64,000 nucleotides of DNA from Proteles cristata cristata (lineage: Eukaryota > Chordata > Mammalia > Carnivora > Hyaenidae), in NCBI GenBank assembly GCA_017311185.1, contig JAESUZ010002610.1, positions 208,944-272,943 on the forward strand, in the 5' to 3' direction. The notes beneath the pieces are model-generated. The model made no database searches and was not told the origin of the DNA. It worked only from the letters and a program-made list of their open reading frames with translations. Shown here one piece after another: positions 42,380-53,040 of this stretch. The position numbers and the translations under genes are program-made. How positions within the stretch are numbered: the first letter of the stretch is position 1; each line of letters begins with the position of its first letter.

Positions 42380-42990
42380 AGCTTCCTTAGGTGTTCCAGC
42401 TTTCCTTGAAGCTAAATATGACCATGTGACTATGTTCTGACCAATTAGATTTAAGTAGAGTGTAGTGTGATAATTCTAAGGTCTCCCAGAAAAAGGTAAG
42501 CATGAACTCCTCTCTATTCCCCATTTTTGCTTGCTGGAGTTTGAACATTAGGGCTGGAGCTTGGGCAGCCATCTTATTTATAAAATTTTTGTTTTAATGT
42601 TTATTTATTTTTGAGAGAGAAACAGACAGACAGAGTGCGAACAGCGGAGGAGCAGAGAGAGAGGGAGACACAGATTCTGAAGCAGGCTCCAGGTTCTGAG
42701 CTGTCAGCACAGAGCCCAAGGTGGGACCCAAACTCATGGACCCTGAGATCATGACCTGAGCTCAAGTCAGACACTTAACCGACTGAGCCACCCACGTGCA
42801 CTGAGAGCAGCCATCTTCGATTCTGAGTTGCCAGGCCAAGGATGGTAGAATAGCCTACTATAAGAAGCCTGGTTTTCTGATGACTCTGGAGCTACCATAT
42901 GAGCTCTAGGGTGCTTACCTCTGAAGTACTTTTAATAGGCAAAAGAAATAAGTTTGTATTTATTTAAGCCACTGCTTTGGTTTTTTTCTT
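42380..42990 (+). repeat. LTR-like old repeat split by a SINE
   Basis: TGACCATGTGACTATGTTCT then GACCAATTAGATTTAAG lies left of the SINE. GCAGCCATCTT bridges it, and AGAAATAAGTTTGTATTTAT then TTAAGCCACTG lies right of it. This order is that of common old LTR-type repeats. Confidence 0.45.
42576..42806 (-). mobile_element. Felid SINE, minus strand
   Basis: Complete copy ending CGACTGAGCCACCCACGTGC. Exact 11-bp duplication GCAGCCATCTT at 42565-42575 and 42807-42817. Confidence 0.95.
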
Positions 42991-43019
42991 GATGTCACAT
43001 GCAGCAAAACTTGATTATA

Positions 43020-43078
43020 ATGCGATATTGAATTATCTGCCTTACACATAGTAGAATCTCAATAAACACTTGCAGAAT
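43020..43078 (+). repeat. L2 LINE 3' terminus
   Basis: ACACATAGTAGAATCTCAAT then AAACACTTGCAGAATGAA is the extreme L2 3' end. It passes directly into the purine tract. Confidence 0.7.
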
Positions 43079-43325
43079 GAAGGAGGGAAGGAAGGAAGGG
43101 AGGGAGGAGGGAAGAAAGGGAGGTAAGGAGGATGGGAAGAGGAGAGGGGAGGGAAGGAGGAGGGAAGGAAGAAGGAAGGGAGGGAAAGAAGGAGGAAGGA
43201 AAGAGGGAAGGAAGGAGGGAAGGGAAGAGGGAAGGGAGCAGGGAAGGGAAGGAAGGAGGTAAAAGAAGAGAGGGAGGGAGGAGGGAAGGAGGGAAAGGAG
43301 GGAGGGAGGAAAGGGTGAAAGGCAG
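43077..43325 (+). repeat. 250-bp polypurine tract (GGAA/GGGA-rich)
   Basis: Almost uninterrupted A and G, with GGAAGGAAGG and GGGAGGGAGG motifs. Frames through it encode only K/R/E/G or P/S/F/L repeats and are not genes. It may form triplex or G-rich structures. Confidence 0.97.
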
Positions 43326-43869
43326 GGGGGCTGACAGGCACTAGTTGAGGACGGTAAGTGCCACATATGATAAATGTGTAAGCAAAAACCTATGAGAGTC
43401 CAGAAGACAAAGAAAAAATTGATTCCTGTAATCTGGAACGTTCCTGAATTTAGATCAGGTGATTTGTCTTGTTGTTCTCATAGCTCGCTCTATGTATCTC
43501 TTTTGATGACGCTGTCACCCCATGTTGTTGTTGTGTTACATAACTAATGTATGTTCATTGTAAAAAGAATGGTTTTTGAACATATGGAGGGGTAGAGAGT
43601 CGAAAGTGAAAATCTCCTCCTTGACTATTTCCCCAAAGCCAAGACTCCAGAAATAACCAGTTATCCTGCATGCTTCCAGAAATGTTCTCTGCATATGTAA
43701 GCATATAGGTCTTCTATCTCTCTAACTGTATAAATAGCTCTTGCTACTCAGATGGGATTGGGTCTTAACTCAGGCCCGCACGTCCACGGCTTTTTTCTCT
43801 AAACCATGTATTTTGGGCCACCTCAGGGCTGCGTAATGTGGTCTGCTTGGTGTTTATTGAGCTCTAGGC
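43326..43869. other. Unassigned; old L1-like text near 43530-43740
   Basis: TGTATGTTCATTGTAAAAAG and CCAGAAATAACCAGTTATCC recall a familiar ancient repeat 3' region but are too diverged to call. Confidence 0.35.
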
Positions 43870-43965
43870 AACAAGCCTTATGAAAAGTGAATTCTGTTCT
43901 TGCTCATCTTTGAAGGTCTGAAACCTACAACAGGTGCTTAATAAAAGTGTTGCTGAATGAATGCT
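43870..43965 (+). repeat. L2 LINE 3' terminus
   Basis: CAGGTGCTTAATAAAAGTGT then TGCTGAATGAATGCTCAGG is a typical L2 end. Confidence 0.7.
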
Positions 43966-45370
43966 CAGGAAATAGTAGAAACGGGCCTTCGAGTTGACAC
44001 AGGCAAGTGGCAGAGGTGGAATTATCCTCACTGATGAGCTGTTATTCTTTTAAAGGCAGCCTTATGGTCACTGCACACATCATTTTTTATGCCCCTGAAT
44101 CTCATCAGGACTTTTCAACAAGCCACAAGCAGTGATGCTTCAGAACAGGGAGTGTTAAATGAGCTAAACCCCTCAGCGGGAGCTCCCAGAGCTGCCTGAG
44201 GCCCAGAAAGAAAAAAATTAAATTAAATTAAAAAGAACCTGGCTCTTAAACTAAACTGGAGTGCTGCCTTTCTACATCCCCCCGCCAAAGCCACCCCTTG
44301 GGGTCTCATTAAAATGCAACTCTAGAGACAGAGGAAGGGGAAGGCCCTCAAGGGCAGTCTGAGGACAATGACTGAGTTTTTCCTGTTTGTTTGTTTACCA
44401 TGAAAAGAGAACTAAATAGAGGTTTGGAGCAGGTCTCAGACCTTTGACCTGTGGGCACTTCCAGTAAGAAAATTCACATCTGAAAATCAAACTGGGACAA
44501 GATGAGAGAGAAGACAGATTTACCTCTAGGCCCCTTTCCCCAAATTCTGTATCATTTTAGGGTTTTGCTCACTTTTTATTTTCATACATTAGTTAAAACC
44601 CAATTTTAACAGATCTGGTGGGACATCAGATTTGCTTCATGAAATTCAAATAGGTTTGAACAGAAGCCCGTTAGTAGCACGCATGGTGGGAGTGTTGAAA
44701 CTACCTCCCTGGGTCTCACCCCTCTCACCCTCTCCTCCTCAGAGCCCCCCAGGTTCCTGCCCCCCAGCTCTGAAACGAAGCCTGCTCTTAGGGAGACCTG
44801 AAGGCTGCCCTGGCCTTTAGTGTTCTCCAGTTTTTTACCCACTTCTAATAGCTTCCCCCGAAACAGGAAACCGGAGTTTGTTAAGTGTTTACTGAGCACT
44901 GAAGGGAAAAGTAAGCTTCAGCGGAAAAACTGTGTATTGTCTAGATTCTAGAAGACACCCTTGGGGTTATCTGTTTCGATGGAAAAGATACTACTTCTTG
45001 AAAAGTTGTAGATAATTGACAACGATGCAAATAATTCCTGTCTCTGGACATGTAAATTCTGTTCTGATAGAGGTTCAGCTGACAATCAGTTGAACCCACC
45101 ATTTTACTACAAACAGTAAGCAAACCAGCCCTTCTTCCAGGAGGAAAATAGCCTCAAGGTTGCTTACTTCAAACCCATCCCAGATAAGGGGCTTCACTTT
45201 TTTGGCATACCCAGAATGTCGTGTAGGAGCGCTGAGACCCATGGAGAGCTCTCTCTCCCAATAAGGACATATGGTTGAGTGATAAAAGGAGACCACACAA
45301 CTGCATGTATGGTAAATCCCATTTTTATAAAACTCTCTAAAATTTTGTGAAATTGTATTTATAAAATTTT
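43966..45370. other. Unassigned, repeat-poor
   Basis: 1.4 kb without a recognised element. ATTAAATTAAATTAAA occurs at about 44217-44231. A minus-strand 97-codon frame at 44606-44899 has no domain. Confidence 0.4.
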
Positions 45371-45387
45371 ATAAGTGTATTTTTTAT

Positions 45388-45601
45388 TTTTTTAAGTTTA
45401 TTTATTTTGGGAGAGAGAGAGAGAGCCTGTGAGCAGGGCAGCGGCAGAGAGAGAGAGAGAGACAGAGAGACAGAGAGAATCCTAAGCAGATTCAGCACTG
45501 CTGAACCCAACATAGGGCTTGATCTCATGAAACTCAAGATCATGACCTGACCCAAAATCAACTGTCAGACACAACCAACTAAAACCACCCAGGTGCCCCT
45601 G
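45388..45601 (-). mobile_element. Carnivore SINE, minus strand
   Basis: GA block expanded; head complement diverged (AACTAAAACCACCCAGGTGC). Duplications AAGTGTATTTTTTAT (45373-45387) and AAATGTACTTTTTAT (45602-45616) differ at two bases. Confidence 0.9.
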
Positions 45602-45654
45602 AAATGTACTTTTTATATAATGTGTATTTATAACATGTATAAAATTGTATAGGG

Positions 45655-45677
45655 GTGTGTGTGTGTGTGTGTGTGTG
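45655..45677 (+). repeat. (GT)n microsatellite
   Basis: About 11 uninterrupted GT units. Confidence 0.9.
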
Positions 45678-45699
45678 ATATAACATATGTGTTATATGC

Positions 45700-46639
45700 C
45701 TGAAAAGATGTTTCCCAAGAAGTTAACAGTGGGTATCTCTGAGTGAGTAGATCAGGTGATTCTTAAACTTTCATCTCAGTACCTTTTGTGTAACTTGAAT
45801 TCATTTCAGTGAGAATGTATAATTTCCACAAAAACCATAATTATTCTTAAAAATACTGGGTGGGAGCACAGTTTAGAGTGAATTGCATGATTAATTCACA
45901 CTCAAACCTAGATTGATAAAATCCAGGAGCAAACCAGAGAAACGAGATTGGACATTCATTAGAAATGTGAGAATGAGAAATAACCAGGAAACTAGGGGCT
46001 GACACACATTTGCTGGTTGTTATGCCAAAGACAAGGGAACAACCACGGCCATGGTCAACTTCATTTTGATATTTGGGAAGTCTGACTCCATGGTGAAAAT
46101 CCAGGAATAACCAGGTCCATGTGGACAATGATTCTGACATCATCTTAGCAGATCCTATCCCTTCAAAATGACAAGCCCAAATTAAGCAGAGACCGAAGGA
46201 AAAACCAGGATTTCCCCCATTAAGTCAGTGTCTTTCTTTATCTCTGGGCTAAGTGAAGTCACTTTTCAAATATAGCACCACCCTGTTACAATACAGCTTG
46301 TTAGGATATGAAATGAGTTAAAACATGAGCCATAAATATAATGGCAAAAGCATTATGATTCTGGGCAAATTTAGGAGTTTCACTGTAATATCTGATGCCT
46401 TTAAAATGATATCAGGTTTACTGGCAAAAAACAATCTGAACGGTAAAACTTGTGATTGCTAATGAGTAAGTTCACCTGCTTTGAAATGTCAGATTTGGTC
46501 AGTGGCATTATCTTTTGGGGGTCCTGGCTTTTAGGGCATTAAAGCTGTGTTTGTCAGTCGTTCCTTAGCATGGCAGCTGCTAATATAGTTACTAGAAGGC
46601 TTGGGCCCAGCCTTGTCTCAGAAAAGTGATCGCTAACAA
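45700..46639. other. Unassigned, repeat-poor
   Basis: No repeat recognised. 46250-46600 is AT-rich with several TAAT cores and could be regulatory. Confidence 0.35.
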
Positions 46640-47290
46640 CTCCGAGCTGGGGCATAAATGGAACCATTCATGAGATCAGTAGGCTGGAATCGGAGTGCTC
46701 TGCCCGCAATGCTTCCCAGTCACCAGTTTTTGAAAAGAAGAATGTGCAGCCGGAATTGTCAGGATGGTTGTTTGCCGAGAGCTGGAAGGTCATCCTGCAG
46801 ACAAGGGAGCGGAGGGCGCTCCAAACCAGGAGCAGAATCAGAAACGAGCACAGGCTCCAGCAGCCGAAATGCAGGTGTCGGTGCCCAGCGCCTCTAGCTG
46901 GAGGAGCAGCGCTCTCTGGCAGCAAGTGTGCCAGCTCTGGGCTCTGGGCCTCTGGCTCTTCCAGTGGCTCCAGGCAGTGCTGGGCTCCAGGACCTCCTCA
47001 CCTTGCACGGCAGCTCAGACAGGGATGGTCCCAGATGAGGTCACGAAACCCCTTGCAGCTCTCACATCTGCCAGTTGGTTGGTTGGTCCCTGAACAGTGC
47101 CCAGGAGCATCGTCAGGCCAGGGGCTGAGGAGCAGGGCAGACTCCCGGCGGCCGCCGCTACCCGAATGAGAACAGATATGACATACCCTATGCTCCAGGG
47201 AAATAACCTGGAGCCATCAGCTCCACCACCATTTCCACTCTGCTGCTTTGTCAGGGGAGGGCCAGGCATTTCATTCCGTGAGTAACTCAA
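46640..47290. other. GC-rich non-repeat island with overlapping ORFs
   Basis: Clearly richer in G and C than its surroundings, with no repeat signature. It has long frames on both strands: plus 46744-47169 and 46764-47093, minus 46668-46925 and 47015-47290. No family is recognisable, and competing frames argue against a simple single-exon gene. CGGCGGCCGCCGC occurs at 47147-47159. Confidence 0.3.
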
Positions 47291-47509
47291 AAATGCAAAA
47301 TGTCAGATGAAAATCAAAGAAGTCATCATTTGCTACCTTCATAGTTCGGGGGTTTTGTTTTTATCGTGACAGCAGTACATATACATTTGTTCTATTATTC
47401 TTTTCTTGGAGGCATTGGACAAATATCTTGTGCACCTGCAAACTGCATCTCAGACAGAAACCCATCCAGGAACACACAGCACCTTCCATAGAGCAAACAC
47501 TCCCCATCC

Positions 47510-47550
47510 ATTTATAAATAAATGGATGAATAAATAAATGGATGAAACGT
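47510..47550 (+). repeat. Short tandem repeat, ATAAATAAATGGATGA x2
   Basis: Two adjacent copies of a 16-base unit, the second followed by AACG. Confidence 0.7.
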
Positions 47551-47690
47551 CCAGTGTATAGCTGTCAGAACTGGCCCATTCCCTCTTAGTGGAGGAATCT
47601 AGAAGGATTCTAAATCCTCAGACCAACCTTCTGTAAGGAGGATATCAGCCCCACAAATTGTCCTCACTGTAAAGAAAGAACTTCTGTTTC

Positions 47691-47706
47691 AAAAGAAAGG
47701 AGCAGA
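47691..47706 (+). repeat. L1 target-site duplication, left copy
   Basis: AAAAGAAAGGAGCAGA; the identical right copy is at 54693-54708. Confidence 0.9.
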
Positions 47707-49667
47707 GAGAGAGGGAGAGGGCAAGATGGCGGAGAAGTAAGGAGCTCTGTACTTGCACTCGCGCCCATACATCACACAGAAAAGATCTGAAGCCATTGGA
47801 AATGTTACAAAACCTGAGAGACTGGGAGAAAAAGGAAGCAGAATCCACTGAGAAAGCCTTCTAACGTGAGTGCGAACTGGGAAAGATAAAATCGGGCTGG
47901 GATCGGAGACTCCAGGGTGGGAGGTGATCCCCCTCTACCCTCTACGGGGAGTGAGAGGGGAAAAGGAGAGAGTCCGAAAGAGAAAAACCTCCGCTCGGGG
48001 GGGGAAAACCTCTGCTCGGTGCATAGAAAGACCGTACTTTCCAAATACCTGCACACCAGGTCCCCTCACGCCAACTGGTCCTGGGGGAGGCTGAGCACAC
48101 AAACTGCTTCTTTGTGCCGCTCCTGGAGGTAGGATTTCAGAGCAGCGGCGCGCCTGCCACCATTGTAGCTCTCGGGCAGCTGGGGACCCAGAAAGAGCCG
48201 CGCTGACATCAGGCGCCCGCACTCCTGGCTGGCTGGAACTCAAGAGGGAAGACAAAGAGCTAAAAACTGGGAAATTTGCCTGTGAGTTCGTGTTTCTGGT
48301 GACGAGCCATAGAGGGACCCGGCTTTCCTCACTCCAGCGGGCTCGGGCTACGCGGACCCGGCAGGCAAGCCCCCGCGCATGCGCGCCAGCCTGACCCAGA
48401 GAAGGAAGCAGCGATTCGGACTCCGCCCCCAGAGCTCGGCAGGGGGCCTGGAATTGCCCCGAGGGGGTTGCCTGGGAAGCTGTGTCTAAGGCAATTTCAG
48501 CGGGACGCGCGGACTGGGATTTGGAGATTGGAACTGGCCTGGGTTGAAGAGTGTAACCAACTTCGGCTGCGTCCCCGGTACGGAGAGTTTACACGCCCAA
48601 AAAAGCGAGGTGCAGCGCTTGGTTCAAGAAGGGACTGGAGCACCCTCACTCTCATCCCCACAACCGCCAAGGCAGAGGTCCGGCCTGAGACACTGGATCA
48701 CGGCACGCCCATCCCTGCCTGAGAGCTGCCCTCCTCCCTTTTTTCTTTTCTCTTTCTTTTTTCCTTTTTTTTCTTTTTTGTTTTTTTCCTCTTTTTTTTT
48801 CTTTTTTTCTTTCTTTTTTTCCCCTTTCTTTTCTCTTTCTTTTTTCTTCTTCTTTCTCTTTTCTCTCTTTTTTCCCCAAAACACTGACCTGATTAACTCT
48901 GATCCCCAGCTTGCTTAAACAATCACGAGTCCATTCTGTAAATGTAAATTCTACACCTACCGACATTTTCAGCTATTTCTCTCAGGAGTAATTAGACTAT
49001 AGTTTCTCTGGATAATTCCAGCATCCTTCTCTCACCTATCCAACCATATTCTACTCTTTACCTCTTTGAAAAAAGCTTCTTATCCCTTCTGCCTGTTCAT
49101 TCTATTTCCAATTCTGCCTCGTCTCGCCCTGCCTTCTCTCTTTTTCTCTATGCTCTTCAACCAGCACTGCATATACACGGCTATTTAACTGTAGCTGGGA
49201 AATCCAGGTATATGCTTTAAACCATTCTTTGTCCATCGGTTTTCTTCTTTTTTCCTTTTCTTTTCCCCTTTTTGACCCTTTTATGTATTTTATACTCCCT
49301 ATTATTCGCCCTCCCTCCTCTGCCTTTTCTCTTAACTTTTTCCTTTTCCCTCTTACTTTGCATGAGAGTTGAATTAGCCTGTGCGTTTGTGTGCTCCTGC
49401 TCCCTGTGTGTTTGTCTGTCTGTTTTCTTTTCCAGGGTTACCTCAAGAAACAAGCTAGAGTACACAAGGTGGAGAGTCCCAAATATCACTACGAATAGGA
49501 AAATTAAATAACCAAGGTCCCAACAAGAGAGACGGAGGGATACCATTCAAAAAACAATCTCGGGAAGGATAGGCCCTGGAAAGTCAGAGTCTTCTTGGAT
49601 ATAGCAGTGCTCATAGAAACAGAGAGCATAACAGGTCTTTAAAACAAGAGCCGGAAAGCTAACTAAA
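47707..49667 (+). promoter_or_regulatory. L1 5' UTR with internal promoter region
   Basis: About 1.96 kb upstream of the ORF1 ATG. It begins GAGAGAGGGAGAGGGCAAG; 47870-48480 is GC-rich with many CpGs (e.g. CGCATGCGCGCC near 48375), and is followed by T/C-rich and AT-rich portions. In L1 elements this region drives transcription; whether this copy is active cannot be told. Crossing frames here are not genes. Confidence 0.85.
47722..47732 (+). promoter_or_regulatory. YY1-type site CAAGATGGCGG at the L1 start
   Basis: CAAGATGGCGG matches the YY1 consensus and lies 16 bases inside the element. In human L1 a YY1 site near the 5' end helps position transcription initiation. The equivalent placement here suggests a shared arrangement. 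Confidence 0.7.
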
Positions 49668-50340
49668 ATGACGAAACGAAAGAGCTCTCCTCCAAAGAAA
49701 CTCCAAGAAGAAATGACAGCTAATGAACTGCTCAAAACAGATTATCAGCAGCATAAGTGAACAAGATTTTAGAATAACAATGGTAAAATTAATAGCAGGG
49801 CTTGAAAAAAACATAGGGGACATCAAAGAAACTATGGCTACAGACAGAATGGAAAATAAAAATAGGCATGAAGAATTTAAAAATGCGATAAATGAGATAC
49901 ATAATAAATTAGAGGCCTCCAATGCATGGCTTGAAGAGGCAGAAAGGAGAATAAGTGATTTAGAAGACACCATTATAGAAAAACAAGAAGCTGACAAAAA
50001 GAGACAAACTGATCCAGGAACATGAAAGAAGAGTTCGAGAGCTCACTGATGGTCAAACGCAGCAATATCCGTATCACAGGAATCCCAGAAGAGGAAGAGA
50101 GAGGGAAAGATGCTGAAGGAGTCCTGGAACAAATTATAGCAGAGAACTTCCCTGACCTGGGGAAGGAAGTAAATGTGGAAATACAAGAGGCTCAGAGGAC
50201 TCCCCTCAGACGTAACTTGAATTGATCTTCTGCACGACATATCATCATCAAAATGGCAAAATACAAGGACAAAGAGAGAATTTTGAGAAACAGCTTCAGG
50301 AGAAGGGCCTCACATCTAGGAAACCATCAGTGGTGACAGA
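49668..50340 (+). pseudogene. L1 ORF1 (RNA-binding protein), frameshifted
   Basis: ATG at 49668 opens a frame (MTKRKSSPPKKL...) that stops at about 49758-49760. Homologous sequence continues in the next frame (49723-50025) with the coiled-coil-like heptad region EAERRISDLEDTIIEKQEA. A second break leads to 50022-50225, holding the RRM-type region (IRITGIPEEEERGKDAEGV). The C-terminal domain is only traceable as fragments (KYKDKERIL-like at about 50262). ORF1p normally forms trimers that coat L1 RNA; this copy cannot make a full-length product. Confidence 0.9.
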
Positions 50341-50589
50341 CCTATCCTGCTGAAAGCATGACGTTAAGAAAGACTGCTTGGAGATCTTCATCGTGAGTGA
50401 ACATTATGTGCAGCCCAAAGTCTCTGTCCGTAGCCTGTCATTCAAACTGAAGAGATAAACCTTTTCCAAAATAAACGAAGAAAATTACAGAAATTTATTA
50501 CCACGACCGGCCCTGCAAATCCTGGAGATACTCCACAGAAGGAAGGTTTACAAAGGAACAAAATTCAAGAAACTCACCACAAACATGAT

Positions 50590-51584
50590 TCCCTACCAAA
50601 AAGGTAAGACTCTCTATACCTCACTTTCCAACAACACTGAATATAAATGGGCTGAATGCTCCAATCAAAAGACATAGGGTAGCAGAATGGATTAAAAAAC
50701 AAAATCCATCTATATGCTGTCTACAAGAAACTCATTTTAGACGGGAAGATACCTTCCAGATTAAAAGTAAGGGGATGGAGAAATACATATCATGCTACAG
50801 GAAATCAAAAGAAAGCCGGAGTAGCGTGCTATCAGGACAACTGGACTTTCAAATTAAAGACAATCTGAAGATGAAGAAGGGCCACTACTTAATGTTGAGT
50901 TAAATCATCCAGAACTAACAATCATAAATGCTCTACCTTTGAATATGAGGGCACCTGAAAATAATAAAACAGTTCAAATCGCAAACAAAGAAACAAACCC
51001 ATGGATAAAGAATGTGCTATGTAGAGGACTTTAATACTCCGCTTACAGCAATGGATAGGTCAACCAGACAGAAAATCACTAAAGAAATAATGGACTTGAA
51101 AGATACATTGGACCAGATGGACCTGACGGATATATTTAGAACTTTACATCCTGAGCCCAGGGAATTTACTTTCTTCTCAAGTGCGCATGGCACATTCTCC
51201 AAGATAGATCACATACTGGGACATAAAGCAGCCCTCAATAAATATAAAAGAATTGAGATCATACCATACACACTGTCAGATCACAATGCTTTGAAACTTG
51301 AAATCAATTACAGGAAGAAGTCTGGAAAACTTCCAAAAACATGGAGGTTAAAAAACACCCTTCTAAAGAATGAATGGGCCAATCAGGCAATTAGAGATGA
51401 AATTAAAAAATATATGGAAACAAATGAAAATGAAAACACAACAATTCAAAATCTATGGGATGCGGCCAAGGCAGTCCTAAGAGGAAAGTACATTGCTCTC
51501 CAGGCCTATTTCAAGAGATCAGAAAAAGCGCAAGTCCAAAATCTAACAGCTCACCTACAGGAACTAGAGGCAGAGCAACAATAA
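50590..51584 (+). pseudogene. L1 ORF2 endonuclease domain, broken
   Basis: ORF2 homology begins around 50590 with several stops and shifts (the segment decoded as NGLNAPIKRHRVAEWIKKQ near 50650). It is then open at 51012-51584 for 190 codons. That frame contains the endonuclease C-terminal half with the conserved SDH motif (nt 51276-51284), following the DFN-containing block near 51027. The nicking endonuclease creates the priming end for reverse transcription. N-terminal breaks prevent function. Confidence 0.9.
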
Positions 51585-51772
51585 TGCCCTAAACCCAGGA
51601 GAAGAGAAATAGTAAAAATTAGAGCAAAAATAAAAAAAACATAGAGACCAAAGAAACAATTGAACAGATCAATGAAACCAAGAGTTGGTGTTTTGAAAAA
51701 GTAAACAAAATTGACAAACCTCAAGCCAGACTTATCAAAAAGAAAAGAGAGAGCACCCAAGTAGACAAAATT

Positions 51773-53040
51773 ATGAATGAAAATGGACTTATTACAACCA
51801 ACCCCTCAGAAATACAAGCAGTTATCAGGGAATACTATGAAAAATTACACGCCAACAAATTGGACAACTTAGAAGAAATGGACAAATTCATAAACACACA
51901 CTCACTACCAAGGTGCAGGAAGGCGAAAGAAAACCTGAACAGACCTGCCCAGAGTGAAGGGGGTGGATACAGTGGTCAAAAAATCTCCCAACAAATAAGA
52001 GCCCTGGACACAGTGGCTTCCCTGGGAATGCTACTTTAGGAGCATTTTAAAGTAGATTAAATCCCCACAATTCTTCTCAGCTATTCCAAAAATAGAAATT
52101 GAAGGAAAACTCCCAGACTCATTTTATTAAGCCAGCATCACTCTGATTCCCAAGCCAGACAGAGATCCAGCAAAAAAAGAGAACTACAGGCCAATATCCT
52201 TGATGAATACGGATGCAAAAATTCTCAACAAGATCCTTGCAAATCGAATCCAGCAGCGTATAAAAAGAATCATCCACCAAGATCAAGTGGGATTCATTCC
52301 TGGGTTACAGGGCTGGTTCAACATTAGCAAATCAATCAGTGTGATACATCATATCCATAAAAGAAAAGATAAAAACCATATGATCCTGTCAATAGATGCA
52401 GAAAAAGCATTTGACAAAATACAGCATCCCTTCTTAATAAAGACTCTAGAGAAAGTCGGGATAGAAGGAACTTATTTAAACATCATCAAAGCCATCTATG
52501 AGAAGCCTTCAGCGAACATCCTCCTCAACGGGGAAAAACTGAGAGCTTTTCCCCTGAGATCAGGAAAATGACAGGGATGTCCACTCTCACCATTACTGTT
52601 TAACATAGTGCTAGAAGTCCTAGCATTCAGCCATCAGACAACAAAAAGAAATCAAAGGCATCAAAATTGGCAAAGAGGAAGTCAAACTTTCACTCTTCGC
52701 AGATGACATGATACTCTACATAGAAAACCCGACAGACTCCACCAGAAGCCTACTAGAACTGATCCAAGAATTCAGCCAAGTTGCAGGGTACAAAATCAAC
52801 GTACAGAAATCGGCTGCATTTTTATACACCAACAATGAAACAACAGAAAGAGAAATCAAGAAACTGATCCCATTCACAATTGCACAAAAAACCATAAAAT
52901 ACCTCGGAATAAACCTAACCAAGGATATAAGAGATCTGTATGATGAAAACTATAGAAAACTTATGAAGGAAATTGAAGAAGACACAAAGAAATGGAAAAA
53001 CATTCCATGCTCATGGATAGGAAGAAATAAATATAGTTAA
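51773..53040 (+). pseudogene. L1 ORF2 reverse transcriptase domain, broken
   Basis: Three open pieces: 51773-52039, 52200-52571 and 52708-53040. The second holds motif A ([11 protein letters not shown], about nt 52391-52423) and ends at a TGA (52569-52571) where a Thr/Arg-containing SGTRQGCPLSP is usual. The third, in another frame, includes the catalytic FADD box (nt 52696-52707) with both aspartates. Local indels separate the pieces, and the region 51905-52060 is scrambled relative to the usual L1 order. Confidence 0.93.

Noticed and set aside
42995..43366. Proline/serine/phenylalanine-rich protein on the minus strand
   Set aside because: It is simply the translation of the polypurine tract's complement.
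48544..48966. Phenylalanine-rich or lysine-rich proteins in both strands
   Set aside because: They are translations of the T/C-rich tract in the L1 5' UTR.
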